Part shown: one piece after another, positions 35,059 through 41,487 of the stretch | How the letters are laid out: each line of letters starts with the position of its first letter | How positions within the stretch are numbered: the stretch's first letter is position 1 | Source: Cohaesibacter sp. | Lineage (GTDB): Bacteria > Pseudomonadota > Alphaproteobacteria > Rhizobiales > Cohaesibacteraceae | Direction of reading: 5' to 3' | Length of the DNA: 41,487 nt | Assembly: GCA_025800145.1 (NCBI GenBank) | Contig: JAOXSH010000023.1 | Span: 1 to 41,487 of the forward strand | Notes under the pieces: generated by a model | What the model was told of the DNA's origin: nothing | Databases searched by the model: none | The model's input: the letters and a program-made list of their open reading frames with translations, nothing else | Translations under genes and position numbers: made by a program

Positions 35059-35463
35059 ATGATTGGCCTCGTACTCGTGACCCACGGCAGATTGGCCGAG
35101 GAATTTCGCGCTGCTTTGGAACATGTCGTTGGACCGCAAGACCAGATTGAAACCATTTGCATTGGTCCCGATGATGACATGGAACAGCGCCGTCAGGATA
35201 TTCTGGATGCCGTGGAATCTGTGAATGACGGATCAGGCGTGGTTCTGCTAACGGATATGTTCGGTGGCACGCCATCCAATATGGCCATTTCGGTGATGGA
35301 TGAGGAAAAGGTCGAGGTGATTGCAGGGGTCAATTTGCCGATGCTGATCAAACTGGCAGGCTTGCGCAATACCAAGCCTATGGCTGAGGCGGTGATTGAT
35401 GCCCGCGAAGCGGGGCGAAAATATATCAATATTGCAAGCCAGTTGCTGTCTGGAGCGTCATAA
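35059..35463 (+). CDS. PTS system mannose-type EIIA component (regulatory PTS)
   Basis: The 134-residue cytosolic phosphocarrier has the EIIA-Man fold. The phosphorylated His is H9 in MIGLVLVTHGRLAEEF; VVLLTDMFGGTPSNMA and VIAGVNLPMLIKL are the other family blocks. No EIIB or EIIC genes are nearby, so it most likely serves in signalling rather than sugar uptake, receiving phosphate from HPr. The frame opens upstream inside repeat A5, but the conserved protein starts at the ATG at 35059 (AAGGGAG about twelve bases before). Confidence 0.93.
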   Translation: MIGLVLVTHGRLAEEFRAALEHVVGPQDQIETICIGPDDDMEQRRQDILDAVESVNDGSGVVLLTDMFGGTPSNMAISVMDEEKVEVIAGVNLPMLIKLAGLRNTKPMAEAVIDAREAGRKYINIASQLLSGAS

Positions 35464-35551
35464 ATAAGACCACTGCCCGTAGAGACCGGTTGTTGGCTGG
35501 CTTTGAAAAAGGGTGGTCCCACACCATGACTGAAAATAATAAGAGACAATC

Positions 35552-35827
35552 GTGACTGCTTTTAAAGACACCTTGACAATCAAAAACAAGCGCGGCTTAC
35601 ATGCGCGCGCATCAGCCAAATTTGTACAATTGGTCGAAGGATTTGATGCAAAAGTGTCGGTATCCAAAGATGGTCAGACCGTCTGTGGAACCTCTATTAT
35701 GGGTCTGATGATGCTGGCCGCCGCACCAGGCTGCTGCATTGAGGTGGAAACAAGCGGCGAACAGGCGCAAGAAACCTTGAATGCGATCACACTCCTCATT
35801 GATGATTTATTCGGTGAAGGCGAATAA
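35552..35827 (+). CDS. HPr family phosphocarrier protein
   Basis: The 91-residue phosphocarrier accepts phosphate from enzyme I on H17 (KRGLHARASAKF) and is a substrate of HprK on the Ser in CGTSIMGLMMLAA (S48). It starts with GTG preceded by AAGAGA. It follows the EIIA gene by 88 bases. Together with HprK this makes a complete Ser-regulated nitrogen/carbon-sensing branch; enzyme I must be encoded elsewhere. In several Hyphomicrobiales ahcY follows this gene; here it does not. Confidence 0.94.
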   Translation: MTAFKDTLTIKNKRGLHARASAKFVQLVEGFDAKVSVSKDGQTVCGTSIMGLMMLAAAPGCCIEVETSGEQAQETLNAITLLIDDLFGEGE

Positions 35828-36421
35828 ATCATCACGCGCCTTTTCTGCCAAAAGAAGCCAAGTCTTTGGTAACAAGCCAGATTTTGACGCGCTCAGTGCG
35901 TCATTAAGACGCCGTATATCCACTGATATTTCAAAATCAACAGGCAAACTGGCCCTGTCAGGGCAAGCAATCCACAGTCTTTTAGTGCGCCTATCGCGTC
36001 TTTTCGAAATCGCAGTATCCAGAACGCGAACACTTGTGAGAACCTGATGGATAGGGGCGCAAAAGGCTCTATCTGCGATGCTTGGCACAATTTACAAATA
36101 TCAAAAACAAATATAAATTGATAATTTTGAAGTTAAATTAAGTCATTAAATGTGTTTATTATGGATTTTCAAATAGATATATACTGTATTATCTATGTAT
36201 AAATTTTAAAAAGATAAGGCGTGAAAGCAATTATTCACTTATTGAAGAAGCAAAGATTGACGAATTTTGTCGGAAATTGTTACGATTGAATCGCAAAGGT
36301 TTAAATGAGACTTTTGGATATGCTGCAATAACTGTCAAAGAAATGACAAAGTCAGGCGTTTTATTGCTCATGTTTGTGCCATCCAATATGGCTTTAGGAA
36401 ATTATCCCGGGAGGACACCTT
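35828..36421. promoter_or_regulatory. Intergenic region upstream of the betaine-type transporter
   Basis: About 590 bases without a supported gene. Short frames run on both strands at 35830-36090, but they show no recognisable motif. From about 36095 to 36225 the DNA is clearly AT-rich and is the likeliest site of the promoter for the downstream ABC operon. No specific operator is recognised. Confidence 0.45.
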
Positions 36422-37420
36422 ATGAAACGGATTTTGGTTGCTGCGCTGATGTTGTCTGGCGCTGCTGTCAATGCCCATGCGAGCGAGTGTGGTAAAGTCA
36501 CCATTGCAGATATGAACTGGAAATCAGCCTCGCTGATCGCCAACCTTGATCGATTCATTCTGGAACATGGATATGGCTGCGATGCAGAGCTTGTCCCCGG
36601 AGATACCCAGCCAACCGGCGCCTCCATGATGGAAAAAGGCGAGCCTGACATTGCACCGGAATTCTGGTCCAATTCCATGAAGGAAGCCATTGAAAAAGGT
36701 GTCTCGGAAGGGCGTCTGGCCATTGCAGGCAAATCTTTGTCCGATGGCGGGGAAGAAGGCTTCTGGGTGCCGGAATATATGGTCGAACAAGACCCGTCTC
36801 TGGCCACCATCGAGGGCGTTCTGGCCAATGCCAAATTGTTCAAACACCCAGAAGACCCAGACCGCTCTGCGTTTTATGGCTGTCCGGCTGGCTGGAATTG
36901 CCAGATTTCCACCGGCAATCTTTCCAAGGCCATGAAGTTTGAAAAAGCAGGCTTTGATTATGTGGATCCGGGTTCAGGGGCTGGCCTGTCCGGTTCTATT
37001 GCAAAAGCCTATGAGCGCAGTCAGGGCTGGTTTGGCTATTATTGGGCGCCAACAGCCATTTTGGGCAAATATAAAATGGTGAAAGTGGATTTTGGCTCCG
37101 GGATTGATTTCGATCACTTCGCAAATTGCATCACCCAGCAGGATTGCGCAGATCCAAAACCAACCATGTATCCACCATCCTTGGTGCAAACCATCACAAC
37201 AGGGGATTTTGCCAAGAAAAACCCGGCTGTGAACGAATATCTGGGCAAGCGGTCTTTCAAGAATGATGATATGAACTGGTTCCTGGCCTGGATGGAAGAC
37301 GAACAGGCTGATGGTGAGATTGCTGCGGTGCATATTCTCAAAACCCGTGAAGATCTGTGGCAAGGCTGGTTGCCTGCCGATGTCGCGCAAAAAGTAAAGA
37401 AAGCCGCATCTGAGCTGTAA
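36422..37420 (+). CDS. Glycine betaine/choline-type ABC transporter substrate-binding protein (ProX-like)
   Basis: The 332-residue exported protein has a signal peptide (MKRILVAALMLSGAAVNAHA, cleavage before SEC) and an OpuAC/ProX-type domain (VTIADMNWKSASLIANLDRF, ELVPGDTQPTGASMMEKGEPDI). Conserved tryptophans at GWFGYYWAPTAIL would build an aromatic cage for a quaternary amine. Its genes for permease and ATPase follow. GGAGG eight bases before the ATG is strong. Betaine, proline betaine and choline are all possible ligands. A terminator-like hairpin follows the stop. Confidence 0.88.
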   Translation: MKRILVAALMLSGAAVNAHASECGKVTIADMNWKSASLIANLDRFILEHGYGCDAELVPGDTQPTGASMMEKGEPDIAPEFWSNSMKEAIEKGVSEGRLAIAGKSLSDGGEEGFWVPEYMVEQDPSLATIEGVLANAKLFKHPEDPDRSAFYGCPAGWNCQISTGNLSKAMKFEKAGFDYVDPGSGAGLSGSIAKAYERSQGWFGYYWAPTAILGKYKMVKVDFGSGIDFDHFANCITQQDCADPKPTMYPPSLVQTITTGDFAKKNPAVNEYLGKRSFKNDDMNWFLAWMEDEQADGEIAAVHILKTREDLWQGWLPADVAQKVKKAASEL

Positions 37421-37441
37421 GAGTACAATATGGCATGACAC

Positions 37442-37476
37442 AATCCCGGCAGGCAAAGACTGTCGGGATTTTGTTT
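37442..37476 (+). terminator. Attenuator-like terminator after the ProX-like gene
   Basis: AATCCCGGCAG pairs with CTGTCGGGATT (one G-U pair) around a 7-nt loop, followed by TTTTGTTT. It sits between the binding-protein and permease genes and should reduce read-through. Confidence 0.75.
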
Positions 37477-37555
37477 ATCAAACAAGATATGCCCCACATC
37501 ATCAGCGCTGTTCCTGTTGCCTGCGCTGTGATTGAGACAAAGAATGGAGCCTGGA

Positions 37556-38449
37556 ATGGCGGATACATCATGGCTAACCGATTTCCCGCAAATGGAACGG
37601 GCAGGCCTTGTTCAGATACGAAAAACACTGGATGGAGCCTATCGCAGTTTCTCCCGCGAATATGGGGATGCAATCGAAGGCTTTTTTGATCCGCTGCTGG
37701 TTTTCCTGATCTGGTTTGAAAAATTACTACTGGCCACCCCATGGCCCATCATTGTTCTGGTGATTGGCGGCATCGTCTATAGCGCTTCCAGATCGGCCAA
37801 ATTGCTGGTGGGTGTCATCATATCCCTGTTGCTGATCGGCTATTTTGGCATGTGGGACAACACAATGCGGACCCTGTCTATCATTACGGTCTGTACCATC
37901 CTGTCCATTTTTATAGGCATTCCTATCGGCATTGCGATGGCCCGCTCGGATCGCATTCAGTCTGTTGTGACGCCCATTCTCGATATCATGCAGACAATGC
38001 CAGCCTTTGTGTATCTGATCCCGGTGGTCATGTTGCTGGGCATTGGTAAAATTCCGGGCGTGATTGCAGTGGTGATTTATGCCATTCCCCCGGTGATCCG
38101 CCTCACCAATCTTGGCATCAGGCTGGTGGATAAGGAAGTGCTGGAAGCGGCAACCTCCTTTGGGGCCTCCAAAAGTCAGCGCCTGTTTCAGGTCCAGCTG
38201 CCTTTGGCCATGCCCACCATTATGGCTGGTATCAACCAGACCATCATGATGGCCCTTGCCATGGTTGTGGTCGCGTCAATGATCGGCGTCAAAGGTCTTG
38301 GCCAACCGGTGCTGAAATCCATTACCAACCAGTATTTTACCCTTGGTCTTTTCAATGGTCTGGCCATCGTTGCCCTTGCCATTATATTTGACCGCGTCAG
38401 TCAGGCCTATGCAAAACGCAGCCAGAAACATTTGAAAGGGGCCCACTAA
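37556..38449 (+). CDS. Glycine betaine/proline-type ABC transporter permease (ProW-like)
   Basis: The 297-residue membrane protein has a cytoplasmic N-terminal stretch of about 50 residues and about six helices. The permease loop reads LVDKEVLEAATSFGASKSQRLFQVQLPLAMPTIMAG, a good match to the ProW/OpuAB EAA region. The frame extends upstream to a TTG at 37532 and an ATG at 37544; TGGAG seven bases before the ATG at 37556 favours that start. It overlaps the ATPase gene by one base (TAATG). With the ProX- and ProV-like proteins it forms an osmoprotectant or choline importer. Confidence 0.91.
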   Translation: MADTSWLTDFPQMERAGLVQIRKTLDGAYRSFSREYGDAIEGFFDPLLVFLIWFEKLLLATPWPIIVLVIGGIVYSASRSAKLLVGVIISLLLIGYFGMWDNTMRTLSIITVCTILSIFIGIPIGIAMARSDRIQSVVTPILDIMQTMPAFVYLIPVVMLLGIGKIPGVIAVVIYAIPPVIRLTNLGIRLVDKEVLEAATSFGASKSQRLFQVQLPLAMPTIMAGINQTIMMALAMVVVASMIGVKGLGQPVLKSITNQYFTLGLFNGLAIVALAIIFDRVSQAYAKRSQKHLKGAH

Positions 38450-39684
38450 TGAGTGAGCAGGAAAATGCCACCCTCATTGAGGTCAAAGGTCTCTACAAGC
38501 TTTTTGGGTCGGACGCGCAAAAGCATATGCCTTTGGTGCATGAAGGTTTGTCCAAGGATGAAATTCTGGCCAAAACGGGCCATACCCTTGGTCTGAAAGA
38601 CATCAATCTGACCATCAAGCGCGGAGATATTTCCGTGATTATGGGGCTTTCGGGATCTGGAAAATCGACCCTGATTCGCCATTTCAACCGGTTGATTGAT
38701 CCAACAGAGGGGCAAATTCTGGTGGATGGCACCGATGTCATGACCCTCAATCCCAATGAATTGGAGAAATTCCGTCGGCATAAAATGTCGATGGTGTTCC
38801 AGCGCTTTGGCCTGTTGCCGCACCGCACTGTTTTGGAAAATGCCTCTTATGGCCTGACCGTACAAGGGGTCTCACGCAAGGAAGCCGAAGATCGCGCTGT
38901 TGAATGGCTGGAGACCGTTGGCCTTGCTGGATATGAAAAGCAATATCCAAGCCAGCTGTCTGGGGGCCAGCAGCAAAGGGTCGGCTTGGCCCGGGCATTG
39001 GCGACCAATGCAGAAATTTTGCTGATGGATGAAGCCTTCTCGGCACTCGATCCGCTGATCCGCTCTGAAATGCAGGATCAATTGATCGAATTGCAGGAAA
39101 AGCTCCACAAGACCATCATTTTCATCACCCATGATTTGGATGAAGCCCTGCATTTGGGCAATCGCATTGCCATCCTAAAAGATGGCGAATTGGTGCAGGA
39201 TGACAAGCCCGAAGAAATCCTGCTCAATCCGGCAACCGATTATGTGGAAGCCTTTGTGCGCGATGTGAACCGCGCCCGCGCCCTGACAGTGGAAACCGTG
39301 ATGCAGCCGCAAATTTGCCGCATTGCAGCTGATACCATTTCAGAAGCTTTGAAGCAGATGCGCAAGACGGATGGCGATTATGGCTATCACGTCAACGATG
39401 ACGGCTATCAGGGCATTGTTTCGCAAGAGGCGCTGGAGGAAGCCGTGCGCAAAGACAATGGCGATGACGCACTTTGCGAAAAAATCTATGAAGATGTGCC
39501 GATCGTTGCCCCCGATGCTGTGCTTGAGGACATCTTGCCCGAAACCATCAATGCAGATTATCCTGTGCCAGTGGTGGATGAAGAAGGGGAAATTCAAGGG
39601 GAGCTGTCCCGCGAGGCGATTGCCGAAGTTCTAAGTCCAGAACAGGTAACCGAGCCGCAAACCGCCAAGGCTCCGCCAGTATAA
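38449..39684 (+). CDS. Glycine betaine/proline-type ABC transporter ATP-binding protein (ProV-like)
   Basis: The 411-residue ATPase opens with the ProV-type segment EVKGLYKLFGSDAQKHMPLV. It has Walker A GLSGSGKST, the Q-loop MVFQRFGLLPHRTV, the signature LSGGQQQRVGLARAL, Walker B ILLMDEAFSALDP and the switch FITHDLDEAL. Residues from about 280 on form a tandem CBS-like module, which in OpuA/ProV proteins senses ionic strength or nucleotide. GAAAGGGG seven bases before the ATG supports the start. It ends the operon, followed by a strong terminator. Confidence 0.94.
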   Translation: MSEQENATLIEVKGLYKLFGSDAQKHMPLVHEGLSKDEILAKTGHTLGLKDINLTIKRGDISVIMGLSGSGKSTLIRHFNRLIDPTEGQILVDGTDVMTLNPNELEKFRRHKMSMVFQRFGLLPHRTVLENASYGLTVQGVSRKEAEDRAVEWLETVGLAGYEKQYPSQLSGGQQQRVGLARALATNAEILLMDEAFSALDPLIRSEMQDQLIELQEKLHKTIIFITHDLDEALHLGNRIAILKDGELVQDDKPEEILLNPATDYVEAFVRDVNRARALTVETVMQPQICRIAADTISEALKQMRKTDGDYGYHVNDDGYQGIVSQEALEEAVRKDNGDDALCEKIYEDVPIVAPDAVLEDILPETINADYPVPVVDEEGEIQGELSREAIAEVLSPEQVTEPQTAKAPPV

Positions 39685-39710
39685 ATATGCTGCGCGATTT
39701 GAATAAAAAC

Positions 39711-39740
39711 AAAAAGGGCACGATCAAAGGGCCCTTTTTT
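39711..39740 (+). terminator. Rho-independent terminator after the ProV-like gene
   Basis: AAAAAGGGC pairs with GCCCTTTTT around an 11-nt loop, ending in six U residues. It is 27 bases past the stop. Confidence 0.9.
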
Positions 39741-39768
39741 ATAAATATCGTGCGTGCATCAATGGATT

Positions 39769-40034
39769 TATACCAACGGCATGAAAGATTGACCCATAGG
39801 ATGCTTTGAAATGGCTCACTGAGAAGGTATCTTTCGACGGACAATGCCGGGGTATTTTCCTAGAAAGATACCTTCTCAGTGAGCCATTTCAAAGCACCGA
39901 AGGCCGGTTTTATTGGCTTTCTGGACTGCGTCGCTCTTGCTTTATGGTCAACCAGACCATCGCAGCAAAAGCTTCTTACCAGAAAGCTAATAAAATCCGG
40001 TCATATGGGGTAATCTTTCATGCCGTTGGTATTA
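39769..40034. mobile_element. Family B MITE-like element, complete copy
   Basis: The element is about 265 bp with 21-bp perfect terminal inverted repeats, ATACCAACGGCATGAAAGAT(T) at 39770-39790 and its complement at 40012-40032. Inside is a perfect 33-bp inverted repeat (39803-39835 and 39863-39895) with a 27-nt spacer. A second imperfect pair (CCGGTTTTATTGGCTTTCTG and CAGAAAGCTAATAAAATCCGG-like sequence) surrounds the small hairpin ATGGTC / GACCAT. There is no coding potential. Its right end supplies the stop codon of the DUF2336 gene. Confidence 0.85.
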
Positions 40035-41108
40035 TGCCAAAGCTTTGGCGAGGCTTTTGCGCATTTGCACAAATCGCATGGCCCGCTGGGAGGATCCCAG
40101 ATCAATCACCTTATAACGATCCACACTGCGCTCGACCATGGATTGCGGCAAATGTAGTTTATCACAGCGAAGGCCAATCAATCGGGCATAGGTCTCTTCT
40201 GTGACATCGGTGGATTTGCACAAAATGGCAATGGCTTCATCCTTGATCTGGTAAAAAGCGTTGGAGACAGCCGCTTCCTCAATCTCTGCAATGGCAGACA
40301 AGGCCAAAATGATATCTTGTGTGCGATCCCCTTCAATGAGATGATCCAGAGCCGCAGAAAAATCCATAGCCCCGGCTTTGACATCTTTGATCAGGATTTT
40401 GGTCTCGATACGCCCTCTTTTGCCGGCCAGCTTTTCCTTGACCATAGCTTCCTGAGCCTGTCCGACCAAAGCCTCTGCTTCTTCTGCTGCATGTTCAAAC
40501 AGCCATGCCAGACGGCGTTTGCCTTCTTCTGGCAATAAGGGCAGCAAATGTTCTGCAACACTGGCCGGAATATCGGGCCGTGAACATAGGCTTGCCTGCA
40601 AAATGGCGTCATCTGCTGCATTGTCAACCAGTTTGGTAAAGCCGGTTTCGGTAATCTCGGCGCCTTGGTTTTGCGTTACTTTATGCCAGACTTCACGGGT
40701 GCCATTTTCAATCAGGGCATCCGTAACCGTGCCACTCAAACAATCACGCTGGGCAATGGAGATAAGATGGGCTGGCGAAAGTTTCTGGGAAAATTCGACA
40801 AAATCATCATCGGTCAAAACCGGTGAATGCTGAAGCATTGGTCCGGCGACTTCTACTTCATCCTGAGCCAATTGACGGGCCACATCGGCAGGCAAGTCTG
40901 CGCGGGGTGCTGCTCTCTGAGAAAATTCGGCACGCCCATCAAGATCCACTTCATCCAGCATTTTCATGACGATATCGCGAAAGATCAGGGCTTCTTGTTG
41001 GGTATGATGCTCTGCTCCATCAAAGAAGAGATCCGCGACCTTGCCAAGCAATTCACGCCGCTTGTCGCTGGATTTTTCTCGTGCCAAATCTGCAATTGTG
41101 TCTAGCAT
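40032..41108 (-). CDS. DUF2336 domain-containing protein
   Basis: The 358-residue soluble, mostly helical and Ala/Glu-rich protein has no signal peptide or membrane segment. It resembles the alphaproteobacterial DUF2336 family (PF10098). That call rests on length and on segments such as LFFDGAEHHTQQEALIFRDI and LTDDDFVEFSQKLSPAHLIS; no catalytic motif is visible and the function is unknown. A GTG at 41123 would add five residues; GAGAG close before the ATG at 41108 favours the latter. Its TAA stop lies in the right end of the family B element, and an inverted second element begins about 220 bases upstream of the start. Confidence 0.72.
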   Translation of the reverse strand: MLDTIADLAREKSSDKRRELLGKVADLFFDGAEHHTQQEALIFRDIVMKMLDEVDLDGRAEFSQRAAPRADLPADVARQLAQDEVEVAGPMLQHSPVLTDDDFVEFSQKLSPAHLISIAQRDCLSGTVTDALIENGTREVWHKVTQNQGAEITETGFTKLVDNAADDAILQASLCSRPDIPASVAEHLLPLLPEEGKRRLAWLFEHAAEEAEALVGQAQEAMVKEKLAGKRGRIETKILIKDVKAGAMDFSAALDHLIEGDRTQDIILALSAIAEIEEAAVSNAFYQIKDEAIAILCKSTDVTEETYARLIGLRCDKLHLPQSMVERSVDRYKVIDLGSSQRAMRFVQMRKSLAKALA

Positions 41109-41329
41109 CTTACTCTCTTTCACAAATAGATTGACCTAAGTTTATGAGAGTGAGTCTAATATTGCGTTAATCGATTTTATCCAATGCAATGATAGGGATA
41201 GTCAGAACACGGGAATGGCAAGAAGATGTAAGGCTTTTTAGCAATAAGGTAAAAAAACATTTAAGATCAAGGTTTTGCGACAAGTGCAAACAGGCTCGTC
41301 CCATCGGGTGAAGCCGCACAATCAGGCCT

Positions 41330-41487
41330 TTATACCAACGGCCTGAAAGATTACCCCATATGACCGGATTTTATTGGCTTTCTGGTAAGACGCTTTTGCT
41401 GCCATGGTCTGGTTGACCACAAAGCAAGAGCGACGCAGTCCAGAAAGCCAATAAAACCGGCCTTCGGTGCCTTGAAATGGCTCACTG
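41330..41487. mobile_element. Family B MITE-like element, partial (runs off the window)
   Basis: This copy begins with TATACCAACGGCCTGAAAGA and is the reverse complement of about 39875-40033. It contains CCATATGACCGGATTTTATT, the GGCTTTCTGG arm, a related central hairpin, and stops at the window edge inside the long inner inverted repeat (AAATGGCTCACTG). It is oriented opposite to the copy at 39769. Confidence 0.85.

Noticed and set aside
35807-36088. Open frame on the minus strand overlapping the HPr 3' end
   Set aside because: It overlaps a certain gene, has no motif, and runs against the local transcription direction.
36277-36495. Short plus-strand frame upstream of the ProX-like gene
   Set aside because: It overlaps the well-supported signal peptide region of the ProX-like gene in another frame; no independent support.
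154-41487. Spaced repeats as a possible CRISPR array
   Set aside because: Copies are far apart, palindromic, in different intergenic regions and have no regular spacers or cas genes.

Overview
The window looks like chromosomal DNA from an alphaproteobacterium of the Hyphomicrobiales (Rhizobiales). The main reasons are the block pckA / chvI-chvG-hprK-EIIA(Man)-HPr with a truncated HPr kinase, Irr-box-like operators in front of bacterioferritin, a Tad/Flp pilus fragment with CpaA and TadE-type genes, a ProX/W/V-type quaternary-amine transporter, and a DUF2336 protein. A marine, Cohaesibacter-like organism is a guess from gene content and intermediate base composition; I could not test it.

Layout. 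1-460: the tail of a broken IS701-type transposase and two kinds of repeat. 440-3720: prepilin peptidase and Flp pilin on the minus strand, facing three pilus-related genes on the plus strand, with an AT-rich spacer between. 3870-7220: an orphan PhnD-like binding protein, a HAD phosphatase and a phosphomannomutase/phosphoglucomutase. 7538-19930 (all minus): a retropepsin-like protease, then a large nucleoside uptake and salvage cluster. In transcription order the cluster is a BMP-family binding protein, an ABC ATPase, two permeases, cdd, pnp, deoC, deoA, deoB, add and upp. Its products would import nucleosides, deaminate cytidine and adenosine, phosphorolyse purine and pyrimidine nucleosides, send (deoxy)ribose-1-phosphate to deoxyribose-5-phosphate and on to glyceraldehyde-3-phosphate plus acetaldehyde, and recycle uracil. 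20339-26769 (minus): the HrpB helicase and a YnjBCD-type ABC transporter. 27009-27992 (minus): bfr and bfd with a double Irr-box-like site. 28405-29151: an SDR oxidoreductase. 29414-35827: pckA, ChvIG, HprK and a regulatory PTS pair. 36422-39684: a glycine betaine/choline-type ABC transporter. 40032-41108: a DUF2336 gene between two oppositely oriented repeat elements.

The most unusual signal is the repeat landscape. Three unrelated palindromic families (called A, B and C here) occupy many gene junctions. Several copies are fused to genes: family A encodes the last eleven residues and the stop of the YnjD-like ATPase; family B ends coincide with the stop codons of cpaA, upp and the DUF2336 gene; two facing family B ends bracket the retropepsin gene; and a probable worn family B end carries the ribosome-binding site of a pilus gene. 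None of the families encodes a transposase here, so they look like non-autonomous (MITE-like) elements. I found no CRISPR array, tRNA, rRNA or intact insertion sequence, and no clearly new multi-gene defence or biosynthetic system.
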